Assembly (NCBI RefSeq): GCF_900167535.1
Contig: NZ_FUYE01000004.1
Location: 412,709 to 476,708, forward strand
Reading direction: 5' to 3'
From: Prosthecobacter debontii
GTDB taxonomy: Bacteria; Verrucomicrobiota; Verrucomicrobiia; Verrucomicrobiales; Verrucomicrobiaceae
DNA: 64,000 nt
The position numbers and the translations under genes are program-made. The notes beneath the pieces are model-generated. The model did no database searches, was not told where the DNA came from, and worked only from the letters and a program-made list of their open reading frames with translations. Shown here in pieces: positions 17,493 to 27,526 of the stretch (position 1 is its first letter; every line of letters begins with the position of its first letter).

Positions 17493-17517
17493 GCAGGGTT
17501 GAGAAAGCTGGATCTGA

Positions 17518-17901
17518 ATGCATACTGATCCCGTGACAGGTTCATTTCAGACTCCTCGTGGCAACTCCGCAACGCCTGTGTTGCCGGAAAGGCCACGCGT
17601 TGCTCCAGTGCAGCCAAAGTCGCTTCCCGAGTTGGAACCGCCCTTTCACGTCATTCTTCACGACGACGACACGCACACGTATGACTATGTCATCGAGATG
17701 GTGATGTCGATTTTCGGCTATGATCTGCTGAAGAGCTACAAAATGGCCTGTGAAGTGGATGAGAGTGGGCGTGTCATTGTGGTGACATGCCATAAAGAAC
17801 TCGCCGAACTGCGGGTGGAGCAGATTCATGAATACGGAGCAGACCCGCGCATGAAAGAAAGCCAAGGCTCCATGAAAGCCACCATGGAACCTGCGGAATG
17901 A
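17518..17901 (+). CDS. clpS: ATP-dependent Clp protease adaptor ClpS
   Basis: The protein of 127 residues has a disordered, proline-rich N-terminal tail of about 40 residues and then the ClpS core: PPFHVILHDDDTHTYDYVIE (with the conserved DD and the residues lining the N-degron pocket), GYDLLKSYKMACEVDESGR and HKELAELRVEQIHEYGAD. It delivers N-end-rule substrates to ClpAP. No clpA lies in the window. The tail is longer than in E. coli. Confidence 0.93.
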   Translation: MHTDPVTGSFQTPRGNSATPVLPERPRVAPVQPKSLPELEPPFHVILHDDDTHTYDYVIEMVMSIFGYDLLKSYKMACEVDESGRVIVVTCHKELAELRVEQIHEYGADPRMKESQGSMKATMEPAE

Positions 17902-17940
17902 ACTGAAACTTTTGTTGGGTGGCTGGGTTACTAGAGAGCC

Positions 17941-19098
17941 ATGAAAGTCAGGCTCACCTCCCTATTGCTCACCATCATCTCCCTCACGGCTCAAGGCCAA
18001 CAGGCTCCCAGCCCAGAAGAGCGTGCCAAGCGCCTGTTTGATCTCTCGGATCGAAATCGCGATGATAAGCTGACGCGAGAAGAACTGCCTGAGCGCCTCA
18101 GGCCTAATTTTGATCGTGTGGATGCCAATAAGGATGGCTTCATCTCTCGGGCAGAGCACTTGGCGGTCATGAGTCGCCAAACACCTTCAAGACCCTCACC
18201 AGAGAATGCCCGGCGTCCTCTCCTGGAAGGCATCGAGGCCAAGCTCGATTTACCTTATGCGGATACCGAAAATCCACGGCAACGTCTGGATCTCTATTTG
18301 CCCAAGCTGCGTAAAACTGACAAGCCTTTACCAGTTGTCGTTTTCATTCATGGCGGTGGTTGGCGCAATGGTGACAAAGCCACAGGTGCTAATAATGTCG
18401 GGCGTTATGTGACCAGCGGCGAGTATGCGGGTGTTTCCATTGGCTACCGCCTGACGGGGGAGGCAAGATGGCCGGCCCAGATCCACGATTGCAAAGCTGC
18501 GATTCGTTGGATCAAAGCCCACGCTCAAGAATACAATCTGAATCCCGAGAAGATTGGGGTTTGGGGCTCCTCCGCGGGGGGACATCTCGTCTCTATGCTA
18601 GGCACCAGTGGAGACGTGAAAGAGTTGGAAGGTACCTTGGGCAAACATCTGGATCAGAACAGCAAAGTCGCCTGTGTGGCTAACTACTATGGCCCGGAAA
18701 ACTTCCTCACGATGATTCGGCAGCCGAGTCAAATTGACCGAACCAAGGGCGCGGAATACCCAGAGGCCTTGCTGCTTGGCGGTGCAGTTCCTGAGCGTGA
18801 AGAGACGGCTCGGGAAGCTTCCCCTGTGACTCATGTGTCTGCGGGTGATGCCCCATTCTTTACCGCGCATGGCACGGAAGATCCCTTGGTGCCCTTTGCT
18901 CAAGGCGAAGAAGTTCATGAGGCCCTCAAGAAGGCTGGTGTGCCATCCATTTTACAGCAGATGACTCATGGGGGGCACGGCTTCCGCAGTGAGCTCTTGG
19001 ACCAACGCTTGAAGCAATTTTTCGATAAGTATCTGCGGGGCATCGAGTCAGAAATCGATAGCTCTCCGATCACTGTGGAGACCCGACAGAAGAAGTGA
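17941..19098 (+). CDS. Secreted alpha/beta-hydrolase esterase with EF-hand pair
   Basis: A signal peptide is followed by two EF-hand-like calcium loops (DLSDRNRDDKLTREE and DRVDANKDGFISRAE, about residues 35-75) and a hormone-sensitive-lipase-type hydrolase: oxyanion VVFIHGGGWRNGDK, nucleophile GVWGSSAGGHLV, acid in TEDPLVPFAQ and histidine in MTHGGHGFRS. The length is 385 residues. EF-hand plus esterase fusions are common in Planctomycetes and Verrucomicrobia, and probably deacetylate or de-esterify polysaccharides. It stands alone between clpS and a convergent ThuA gene. Confidence 0.88.
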   Translation: MKVRLTSLLLTIISLTAQGQQAPSPEERAKRLFDLSDRNRDDKLTREELPERLRPNFDRVDANKDGFISRAEHLAVMSRQTPSRPSPENARRPLLEGIEAKLDLPYADTENPRQRLDLYLPKLRKTDKPLPVVVFIHGGGWRNGDKATGANNVGRYVTSGEYAGVSIGYRLTGEARWPAQIHDCKAAIRWIKAHAQEYNLNPEKIGVWGSSAGGHLVSMLGTSGDVKELEGTLGKHLDQNSKVACVANYYGPENFLTMIRQPSQIDRTKGAEYPEALLLGGAVPEREETAREASPVTHVSAGDAPFFTAHGTEDPLVPFAQGEEVHEALKKAGVPSILQQMTHGGHGFRSELLDQRLKQFFDKYLRGIESEIDSSPITVETRQKK

Positions 19099-19125
19099 CT
19101 TATCTCTTGGGTCGGTGACGCAAAA

Positions 19126-19185
19126 CGGCCCGGAGAGAGCATTCAAAATCTGCTCAGAGCAGGATCTGAATGCCATTCCGGGCCG
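19126..19185 (-). terminator. Terminator hairpin between convergent genes
   Basis: CGGCCCGGA (19126-19134) pairs with TCCGGGCCG (19177-19185), and an inner GCATTC/GAATGC extends the stem. On the minus strand the hairpin runs into TTTT, so it most clearly ends the ThuA gene; it may also act on the esterase transcript. Confidence 0.75.
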
Positions 19186-19214
19186 TGATTAAATACGATC
19201 AAAGGTGCCGTGGC

Positions 19215-20165
19215 TTATTTAGCGGCTTTTTCCTTTTTCTGTGGCTTGGGAGCTGGGGGCTTAGGCTCGACGTAGGGTGGGTTGGTGTAGGCCCCTGGAG
19301 CCACGTCTTGGAGGTTGGCTGGGACATCGGCTTGAAGTTCACCGAGAGCCCAGCGGATACCGCCGATGAGGATGTCTTGGAACACGGGGTTGGTCCAGAT
19401 GTCTTCGCGATGACCCATAGAGGTATACCAAACGCGACCTTCACCTTCTTTACGTGCCCAAGTGCTGGGGAATGGCGGGCGTTTGTATTCGTCACCTTTC
19501 ATCGCAGGTGCATCCATCACACTGAGGACGTGGATATCTGGAGTGAAGTCCTTCAAAGAATACCATTCTTCATGGAAGGTGTAGTCCGTGCCCAGTTTTT
19601 CAAAGCCGGGGAACTTGGGATTGATGACCGAGTTTTTAGCTTCTTGCTGAGCTCCATGTTTGATGAACTCGCCGCCGAGGAAGCGGACATAGGAGTCGGC
19701 CTTGTCACCATGATTCAAATAGCGATCCGGGCCTTTGGTGGCCTCGTTGTTGGTATGGAAGGTATCGCTAGCGGAATGAGTCCCGATGAATCCTTTGCCG
19801 CTTTTGACAAACTCGAAAAGAGCCTGCTTGCCTTCGGCAGTCATGGCTGGCTGCTTGTCCGTGCCTTCTTCAAGCAAGTTGCCTGTGGTGTAGAAGAACA
19901 CCGCGTCGAATTGGTTCAGGTAATCTTTGCTAAATTTAGAACCGTCCTTGGAAAACTCAAAGTCCCAGCCTTGCTTGGCACCTAAATCGAGCAGCACTTT
20001 TTCCGCAAAACTAGGCTGACCATTTTTCCAGGAGATGACGCTGTGTTCGTATCCACTGGACTTGGTAAAGAACAGAATGCGCGGCTTCTTGGCAGCCGTA
20101 GATGCAAAAACAAGACTGACGGCCAGACCAAGACAGGCCAAAGGAGCGAGGATTTTCGGAAACAT
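19215..20165 (-). CDS. Exported ThuA-domain protein
   Basis: The 316-residue protein has a signal peptide (ILAPLACLGLAVSLVFAS) and one ThuA-like glutamine-amidotransferase-fold domain: KPRILFFTKSSGYEHSVI, FDAVFFYTTGN, GKGFIGTHSASDTFH, FLGGEF, HEEWYSLKD and GRVWYTSMGHREDIW. A Pro/Lys-rich tail follows. ThuA-type proteins are linked to disaccharide (trehalose or 3-keto-sugar) metabolism, and often accompany Gfo/Idh/MocA and DUF1080 genes like those in this window. The start is chosen to give the signal peptide; an ATG 33 bases upstream is in frame. Confidence 0.85.
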   Translation of the reverse strand: MFPKILAPLACLGLAVSLVFASTAAKKPRILFFTKSSGYEHSVISWKNGQPSFAEKVLLDLGAKQGWDFEFSKDGSKFSKDYLNQFDAVFFYTTGNLLEEGTDKQPAMTAEGKQALFEFVKSGKGFIGTHSASDTFHTNNEATKGPDRYLNHGDKADSYVRFLGGEFIKHGAQQEAKNSVINPKFPGFEKLGTDYTFHEEWYSLKDFTPDIHVLSVMDAPAMKGDEYKRPPFPSTWARKEGEGRVWYTSMGHREDIWTNPVFQDILIGGIRWALGELQADVPANLQDVAPGAYTNPPYVEPKPPAPKPQKKEKAAK

Positions 20166-20220
20166 GGTGGGTGGCCCTTCTATCGCTAGAGCCCCCACGT
20201 GTAAAGCCTCCGCCGCAGAT

Positions 20221-20838
20221 TTATGCGGGTGTGGACACCCAGTGAATCACTGGCACTGAGCGAACCTTGGCTTCGACATTGTAGGCGGCTAAAAGTAGCG
20301 CACTGAAGCCCAAATCACTGAGCAGGGAATTCCGGAAGAAGGTCCATGTCGGGGCAAAGGCTGGCAGACCGGTCGTCATGGCCTGGACGAAGCCCGCCAG
20401 ATCTTTGGTGTAATAAGGTTTCACCCACCAGCAGAGGGCGTTGGTCACCACATAAAAAGCCACGCCACAGGCAATAACGCCTAACAGAGTCTGCACAATA
20501 TTGACCTTGCCTCGCATCTGACCCGCCCACCAAGCGGCTCCAGCATACAGACCATAGGTGAGAAATACTTCAGCTCGACCATCGGCCAACGACCACATCT
20601 GAGCCCCCATGGCGGCAAAGTCGACTCCCATCAACAACGCTGGCCAGGCCCACCAAGGCATGGAACCCCGCGGGAAAACCAAGGTGCCAGTGAATGCGAG
20701 AGCCATCCATGGAGCGAAATTGGGAAGCAGGGTCATACCATCGACTCCGAGCTTTACCCACCGCAGCGCCAGAGCTGCCAGAACCAACAGCAGCGGAATC
20801 CAGGGTAGGGAAGGGACAGAGCGGGAAGAGGACTTCAT
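20221..20838 (-). CDS. DUF6580-like integral membrane protein
   Basis: The protein of 205 residues has about six transmembrane segments: WIPLLLVLAALALRW, FAPWMALAFTG, WWAWPALLMGVDFAAMG, VFLTYGLYAGAAWWAG, LLGVIACGVAFYVVTNAL and a final amphipathic pair. The block TTGLPAFAPTWTFFRNSLLS is typical of DUF6580, a family related to ECF-transporter S components. The role is unknown, perhaps uptake of a small solute. The frame is open to 20976, but MKSSSRSVPS at 20838 gives a sensible membrane-protein N-terminus. It lies 52 bases after the E2 gene and 55 before the ThuA gene, so it may be in one operon with them. Confidence 0.7.
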   Translation of the reverse strand: MKSSSRSVPSLPWIPLLLVLAALALRWVKLGVDGMTLLPNFAPWMALAFTGTLVFPRGSMPWWAWPALLMGVDFAAMGAQMWSLADGRAEVFLTYGLYAGAAWWAGQMRGKVNIVQTLLGVIACGVAFYVVTNALCWWVKPYYTKDLAGFVQAMTTGLPAFAPTWTFFRNSLLSDLGFSALLLAAYNVEAKVRSVPVIHWVSTPA

Positions 20839-20890
20839 GAATGGTGAGAATAAGTCGAGATGAGGACCATGCAACCACAGGGTGCGGACA

Positions 20891-22126
20891 TTACAGCTTC
20901 TCGGGTTCTTGAAGCAATTGAGCGACGCGGGCCAACAGACGCCCAGCACCGCCGCCATCAAGGATACGATGGTCAAAGCTCAGAGTCAGTTCAGCTTCCG
21001 TGACAGGGATGAACTGCTTCACTTCGTCACTCCAGTGAGGAACTTTGCTGCCTGCACCAAGGCCCAGAACCAAGTTCTGCTCGGGAAGAGGAATAGGAGT
21101 GGCCCAGACGATTCCGAACGTTCCAAAGTTAGTCACTGTCGCGATACCTGGACGGTTAATGTCCATGGGCAGGCGGCGAGCGCGGGCGAGTTCAACGAGC
21201 TTGTTGTAGGTGGGGACCAACTGCACCAGCGGAGTCTTCTCCACTTCACGCAGCACGGGCACGAGCACTCCATCTTCCACCTCCACGGCAAATCCGATGT
21301 CTATCGCACGTGGATGAACGATGCGACTGCCGATGAGACGTCCTGCCACAGCCGTGTTTTCAGCGAGCGCTAAAGCCAGCGCCCGGATGATGTAGAGAGC
21401 TGGCCCAGGTTTGGGATTGGTTTTTTTTCGGTGGGACAGGATAGCATCGAGGATGACAGGACTGCCCACGGTCGCGAGTGGACGGCTCCAACTGCGACGC
21501 ATGGAGTCTGCCACAGCAATACGCATCGGTGAAGCCGGGGTAAGACGATGCTGCTCTAGACCTCGAAGGAAGTTTTCGAAATCCTCCACGGTAACACGTC
21601 CTCCCGCTCCTGTGCCCGCAATGCCAGCTAGATCTGAGGCGTTCAAGCCAAGCTCATTCATGCGGGCACGCATGCGCGGTGAAATGTAGCTGGCTCCGGT
21701 AGCTCCGGCGGGAACAGGCAAGGCACCGCCTACAACCGGCTCCACCTTGGGTTGGTAGTCGGTGATGTTGTCCTCTTCATTGAACTGGAAGTGCAGTGAA
21801 TCTGCGCTCGGCATGTTCACGGGCGTCTGGCTGGTGACGGTCGGCGCAGGGCTTTCGGTAAAACCGAGTGATTGCGCATCTTCATCCGAGACATCAAAGG
21901 CAGCAAGGCTGGAGCCTACAGCATAGCTTTTCTGCACTAGTGCGGTGATGCCTGAAACCTCGCCTGCACAAGGGGAGGAGACAGCCATCGTGGCCTTGTT
22001 GGTCTCCACCTCGAAAATATCAGTGCCAGCTTCAATGCGCTGTCCCGGCTCGATCAGAATGCGAACAATCGTGGCCTCGGCAATGGACTCGCCCAATTGG
22101 GGCATCAGGATAGGAATGGTCGGCAT
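20891..22126 (-). CDS. 2-oxo acid dehydrogenase E2 (dihydrolipoyl acyltransferase)
   Basis: The 411-residue protein shows the three E2 parts: a lipoyl domain (residues 1-80; lipoyl lysine in FEVETNKATMAV), a peripheral subunit-binding domain (about 145-185; SPRMRARMNELGLNAS, GTGAGGRVTVEDF) and a catalytic acyltransferase domain ending in LSFDHRILDGGGAGRLL, with histidine and aspartate of the DHRxxDG box retained. It transfers acyl groups from a 2-oxo acid to CoA. No E1 or E3 gene is adjacent. The acetyltransferase domain is close in tone to acetoin or pyruvate complexes, but the substrate cannot be told. Confidence 0.9.
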   Translation of the reverse strand: MPTIPILMPQLGESIAEATIVRILIEPGQRIEAGTDIFEVETNKATMAVSSPCAGEVSGITALVQKSYAVGSSLAAFDVSDEDAQSLGFTESPAPTVTSQTPVNMPSADSLHFQFNEEDNITDYQPKVEPVVGGALPVPAGATGASYISPRMRARMNELGLNASDLAGIAGTGAGGRVTVEDFENFLRGLEQHRLTPASPMRIAVADSMRRSWSRPLATVGSPVILDAILSHRKKTNPKPGPALYIIRALALALAENTAVAGRLIGSRIVHPRAIDIGFAVEVEDGVLVPVLREVEKTPLVQLVPTYNKLVELARARRLPMDINRPGIATVTNFGTFGIVWATPIPLPEQNLVLGLGAGSKVPHWSDEVKQFIPVTEAELTLSFDHRILDGGGAGRLLARVAQLLQEPEKL

Positions 22127-22247
22127 GAGGGGAAAGAAACAGGATGCAAGATGGAAGCTGGCTGCGGTTCGTCAAGACAGCGCAGTGCCGAAGAAACAGC
22201 CTCTAGAGATGAGGGAGGATCCCCCTGGCTTTCAACATGAACTTCCA

Positions 22248-22284
22248 AAAAAAAGCCGCTGTCAGTCAACCTGACAGCGGCTTG
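22248..22284 (-). terminator. Terminator of the discoidin-like gene
   Basis: A perfect 13-bp stem (AAGCCGCTGTCAG / CTGACAGCGGCTT, 5-base loop) runs into a run of T on the minus strand. Confidence 0.9.
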
Positions 22285-22313
22285 GACTCGAAAGGGCTTA
22301 AACAGCCCCTGGC

Positions 22314-22976
22314 TTATTTGCCAGGAACGCCATACACGGCCACTTCGCAATAATGGTTCATCTCGTTGGAGGTGTTACCATTGCTGTAAAGGCGGACATA
22401 CTGAGCCTTGGTGTTTTTGCCGTCGATCACACGGCCATGGTTGGTTTCAATGTAGGCAGGATCACTGCCGGCACCCATTTTCAGAGTGTCGTCATGGTCA
22501 GAATTGAAGAGGGTGGTGACTCCCGTTTTGAATTCCTTGTCATCAGAAACCTGGACGACGACGTCCACGTAGGCCTGAGCCTGCTTGTGGTAGTGCCAGA
22601 CGGCAATCTTGTTGATGGAGGTTGGAGCACCCAGATCGATCTGCACCCACTGAGGGCCAGGAGCCAATTCCACAAAGCAGCCGTCAGAACCATCGGGATC
22701 ACCATCAGTCACGAGGGTGAGGTCACCGATGATCGGCGCTGGGTCACTGGAGGTCACTTCCTTGTCCTGGGCCAGATTGACGGTGCCTTTAGGAGCCATG
22801 AAGGACTTCACGATCTTGGACGGATCGGGCTGCTCCAAGTTTGGCAACTTGGCAGGCACTGGAGTCCCGATGAACATCGGTTTCGGAAACTCGATTTTGA
22901 TTTCTTCCATGTCCTCAGCGGAGACGGAGGTGCAGAGGGCTGCGATGGCAGCGAGTGCGACTGTGGTGTGTTTCAT
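22314..22976 (-). CDS. Secreted discoidin/F5-8-type C-like protein
   Basis: The protein of 220 residues has a signal peptide (MKHTTVALAAIAALCTSVSA) and then a single beta-sandwich that resembles a galactose-binding-like (discoidin) domain: VNLAQDKEVTSSDP, LVTDGDPDGSDGCFVEL, GPQWVQIDLGAPTSINKIAV, AQYVRLYSNGNTSNEMNH and CEVAVYG at the end. These fit the order of a jellyroll sugar- or surface-binding module. No catalytic domain is attached. It is a monocistronic gene with its own terminator. Confidence 0.75.
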   Translation of the reverse strand: MKHTTVALAAIAALCTSVSAEDMEEIKIEFPKPMFIGTPVPAKLPNLEQPDPSKIVKSFMAPKGTVNLAQDKEVTSSDPAPIIGDLTLVTDGDPDGSDGCFVELAPGPQWVQIDLGAPTSINKIAVWHYHKQAQAYVDVVVQVSDDKEFKTGVTTLFNSDHDDTLKMGAGSDPAYIETNHGRVIDGKNTKAQYVRLYSNGNTSNEMNHYCEVAVYGVPGK

Positions 22977-23048
22977 GTGTGGGGGAAAGGTTGGTGTATC
23001 TTGGACCGCAGAAACGGTGAATTGATCGAAAAATGAAAGTTAAAAACT

Positions 23049-23098
23049 GAAAACTGCAAATGGCAGGTCTTGGGGAACGCTACACACTTGCAGTTTTC
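23049..23098 (-). terminator. Possible terminator after the Gfo/Idh/MocA gene
   Basis: An 11-bp inverted repeat (GAAAACTGCAA / TTGCAGTTTTC) separated by 28 bases lies just downstream of the minus-strand gene. The AT-rich flanks suit a terminator, though the loop is long. Confidence 0.5.
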
Positions 23099-23118
23099 AT
23101 CATGAATTTTTCGCTGAC

Positions 23119-24603
<1,485 letters not shown>

Positions 24604-24636
24604 AGCTTCACGTTAGTTTACGAAGTGCAGCTGCGA

Positions 24637-25152
24637 TTAGCCCTCAGAAGAGACGGATTTTTTGGCGCGGCCACGACCGATCAACCCATCCACAGAGAGG
24701 TAACCGCTCTTGTTGGTGTAAAGTGCGATAGCGGTCAGCAAGATCCCGACACCGATGTTAGCCGTCAATTCCATGTCATCAGGCAGAGCGGCCAGACCGA
24801 AACCGAGAGAGAGGAAGGTCAAACCGGCGGCAAAGAGAGCGAACTCGCTGAAAATACCCACGGCTGCCCAGATACCCACGGCGATCAGAGCATAACCAAT
24901 GCTATGAGCATACGACTCGATAGCGGACTGAGGAAGGATCGCGGAAAGCATGCTGTTTTCCGTCATCAGCTTCGAGATCAATCCTGTCTTGGTCTCGTAG
25001 TTGGCAGAGTTGAAGGTGGCTGCGGCACCATCACCCGCACGGAATTTATCCACACCAGCCATGAAAAGACGCATCGCCACCCAAAGACGTGTGATCAGAT
25101 TCGCGAAAGCAAGGTCAAGACGGGTGCAGCAGGAGGATTTATGGTCGGACAT
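24637..25152 (-). CDS. DoxX-like membrane protein
   Basis: The protein of 171 residues has four predicted transmembrane helices (LITRLWVAMRLFMAGVDKF, IGYALIAVGIWAAVG, FALFAAGLTFLSLGFGLA, TANIGVGILLTAIALY) in a DoxX/DoxD-type arrangement. The RLFMAG..KF block in the first helix is typical. The frame is open to 25278; MSDHKSSCC at 25152 is chosen as it directly precedes the first amphipathic segment. The function is unknown; related proteins are linked to redox or quinone processes. Confidence 0.65.
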   Translation of the reverse strand: MSDHKSSCCTRLDLAFANLITRLWVAMRLFMAGVDKFRAGDGAAATFNSANYETKTGLISKLMTENSMLSAILPQSAIESYAHSIGYALIAVGIWAAVGIFSEFALFAAGLTFLSLGFGLAALPDDMELTANIGVGILLTAIALYTNKSGYLSVDGLIGRGRAKKSVSSEG

Positions 25153-25388
25153 GTGGTTATTCTTGGTTTTTCTATAGAGGAGAGGCGAGTCTGAACAGGG
25201 CACTTGGAAAATCCAGCAAAATTTAGAAGCTGGAGGGTTGGGGGCCTGAACTGTTCCTCTCAACTTAGAGAACGGCACAGAATTGCCCTGCCTATCGACT
25301 CAATTCATGGCGGATTTCATGCTTTCTTTCTCTACAGAAGCTTGCCATCGCTAGCCCGAACTCGTAGAAAATAAATTCTCCTGAAAAA

Positions 25389-25847
25389 ATGAGCGCTGAT
25401 TTCTCTACCCCCCAACTTCCCCCTCTCGGAATTCTCGAACCCTTGGGCGATGAAGATCGTGACATCCTCAGTGGCTACGGTGAGTTCCGTCCTGTTCAAC
25501 CGGGCCAGCACCTGATTGAAGAAGGCATGGCCCAGACAGGCCTTTTTTATATCATTTCAGGTAAGCTTCATGCCACGGCCATGCGAGGTGGGCACAAGGT
25601 GCTGCTCGGCAGTGTTCAATCGGGTGAAACGGTGGGCGAGATCAATTTGCTGGATCCGTCTGCAGCCAGTGCCTCCGTGACGGCAGTGGATTTTAGCCAA
25701 GTTTGGTTCATTGATTCCAAGAGTCTTGAGGCCTACATCAATGAATATCCTCGTCCGGCCGCATGGCTGTTGATTGGAGTCGGTAAGACCATCGCTCGTC
25801 GCTTGCGCTCCGTGAATGAGAAAATCGCCAGCTTCTATGGCGGTTGA
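25389..25847 (+). CDS. Cyclic nucleotide-binding domain protein
   Basis: The protein of 152 residues is almost only a CRP-type cNMP-binding beta-roll: PVQPGQHLIEEGMAQTGLFYII, GKLHATAM, LGSVQSGETVGEINLLDP and SASVTAVDFSQVWFI. The phosphate-binding cassette (GEINLLDPSAASASV) is approximate, without the canonical arginine in the RxA position, so binding of cAMP is uncertain. There is no helix-turn-helix. It is a stand-alone sensor or adaptor, monocistronic, with a terminator shared with the convergent regulator gene. Confidence 0.85.
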   Translation: MSADFSTPQLPPLGILEPLGDEDRDILSGYGEFRPVQPGQHLIEEGMAQTGLFYIISGKLHATAMRGGHKVLLGSVQSGETVGEINLLDPSAASASVTAVDFSQVWFIDSKSLEAYINEYPRPAAWLLIGVGKTIARRLRSVNEKIASFYGG

Positions 25848-25876
25848 TGCACCCTTTCGAAGACTTGACTTCAAAA

Positions 25877-25911
25877 ACAAAAACGCGGGCTATCAGCAGC
25901 CCGCGTTTTTG
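25877..25911. terminator. Bidirectional terminator
   Basis: AAAACGCGGGC (25880-25890) pairs with GCCCGCGTTTT (25899-25909). The A tract on the left and T tract on the right let it serve both the cNMP-binding gene and the convergent NtrC-type gene. Confidence 0.9.
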
Positions 25912-25940
25912 TTTGGTCAATTTTACGAGCAATAAAACGC

Positions 25941-27380
25941 TTAACTAGCCTTTTTGGTGGCAGGCACTTTCTTCACCGCAGGTGCGCCAAGATTGTCCTG
26001 CAAGGCGTTGGACGTGATGCCGAGGAATTTAGAGGCCTTTGCAGCATCTTCCTCGTAGTGGCGAAAAGCCATGCGAGACAGTTCGCGTTCCACCCAAGGG
26101 AGGAGCTCGATGTCAGGCGTGGTCTGGGCCGTATGGAGCAGCATGGTGAGTGCATCTCGCATACGGGTGACGGTGGTGGCTGAATTACCATGCCGACTGC
26201 CTGTGCTGCCCAACGGAATATCGGAAGGCAGGAGGACATCAGAATTACAAAGCGCGCAGGCACGTTGAATGGTGTTTTCGAGTTCGCGCACGTTTCCAGG
26301 CCAGTCGTAGGCTTCGAGAAGAGCCAGCGCATCTTCGGTGAAGCGCATGGTCGGTCCTCGACGGCGAGCGGACTGGCGATGCAGGAAAAACTCAGCCAAC
26401 AGACGCACATCTTCGCGGCGCTCCCGAAGCGGCGGGATATGGATGCGCACGACGTTCAGCCGGTAGAACAGATCTTCACGGAAGGTTCCCTTAGCCACTT
26501 CCGCTTCCAGGTCCTTATTCGTTGCGGCAAGAACGCGCACATCGCACTTCAGCACCTGATTGCTACCGACTCGGCAAAACTCACCTTCCTGAAGAACGCG
26601 CAGCAATTTGCTCTGAACAGCCAAAGGCATGTCGCCAATCTCATCCAGAAACAGAGTGCCTCCATCGCACTGCTCAAAGCGGCCGATGCGTTGAGTGACA
26701 GCTCCAGTGAAGCTGCCTTTTTCGTGGCCGAAAATTTCACTCTCCATCAGATTGTCTGGAATGGAGGTGATGTTGATGCCGACAAACTCCTTTTGAGCCC
26801 GGGGGCTGAACTTATGGATGGCACGAGCCACTAATTCCTTACCGCATCCGCTTTCACCCGTGACCATGACCGGCGCGTCACTCCGGGAGACACGGCCAAT
26901 CATTTTAAACACGTCCTGCATCGGCCCCGAGCGGCCAATGATCGTCTCCTGAATCGTCTCGGCAGGGATTTCAGCCGCTTGTGCACGGGTGACTCGGCGG
27001 GATTCGTTTGCCCTGAGGGCGCTTTCCACTACGGTGCGAAGCTCATACGGAAGCTTTTCTTTGCCCAGCACATCGTAAGCCCCCAGACGCATCGCCTCGA
27101 TCACATTGCTGGTGGACGCAATCCCACTGAAAAGGATCACCATGGCATTGGGATCCGTCTGGCGGAGGCGCTTGAGCAACTCGATGCCTGAGGTGCCAGG
27201 CAGCCGAACCTCAGCGAGGACAAGATCGGCACGGCTTTTTTGAAAACTGGCTAATGCCTCTTCGGCACGTTCCGCTGTAATAACGGCGACTCCCGGCGCT
27301 TTTAGGTGACTGGCAGCCCAGACAAGAAAGTCGGGATCACTATCCACGATAAGAATTCGAGAGTCCGAGGTATCTGCCAT
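25941..27380 (-). CDS. NtrC-family sigma-54 activator with Glu at the receiver phosphorylation site
   Basis: Residues 1-125 form a response-regulator receiver, residues about 150-390 a sigma-54 AAA+ domain (Walker A GESGCGKELVAR, L1 loop GSFTGA, Walker B LFLDEIGDMP, arginine-finger region FREDLFYRLNVVRIHIPPL), and the C-terminus a short Fis-like helix-turn-helix (DAAKASKFLGITSNALQDNL). In the receiver the acidic pair is kept (IVDSDPD), but the residue at the phospho-aspartate place is Glu57 (DLVLAEVRLPG), which may mimic the phosphorylated state. No histidine kinase gene is adjacent. Sigma-54 and target promoters must be elsewhere. Confidence 0.92.
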   Translation of the reverse strand: MADTSDSRILIVDSDPDFLVWAASHLKAPGVAVITAERAEEALASFQKSRADLVLAEVRLPGTSGIELLKRLRQTDPNAMVILFSGIASTSNVIEAMRLGAYDVLGKEKLPYELRTVVESALRANESRRVTRAQAAEIPAETIQETIIGRSGPMQDVFKMIGRVSRSDAPVMVTGESGCGKELVARAIHKFSPRAQKEFVGINITSIPDNLMESEIFGHEKGSFTGAVTQRIGRFEQCDGGTLFLDEIGDMPLAVQSKLLRVLQEGEFCRVGSNQVLKCDVRVLAATNKDLEAEVAKGTFREDLFYRLNVVRIHIPPLRERREDVRLLAEFFLHRQSARRRGPTMRFTEDALALLEAYDWPGNVRELENTIQRACALCNSDVLLPSDIPLGSTGSRHGNSATTVTRMRDALTMLLHTAQTTPDIELLPWVERELSRMAFRHYEEDAAKASKFLGITSNALQDNLGAPAVKKVPATKKAS

Positions 27381-27526
27381 GTGTAAATTTCAATAAGTTC
27401 CTATCTTGAATCGGTCATGGCGTCAACTTGCGAATGATGCCACGCCAAGACTCTAGCCCTGCGAAACGATGCAGTCTTGAGAAAAGAAAACTTCTTTCGT
27501 CCTCCGACGATGGTTTTCAGCCCGTT

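Noticed and set aside
19170-19985. Plus-strand open frame of 271 codons
   Set aside because: Antisense to the ThuA gene, which has clear motifs.
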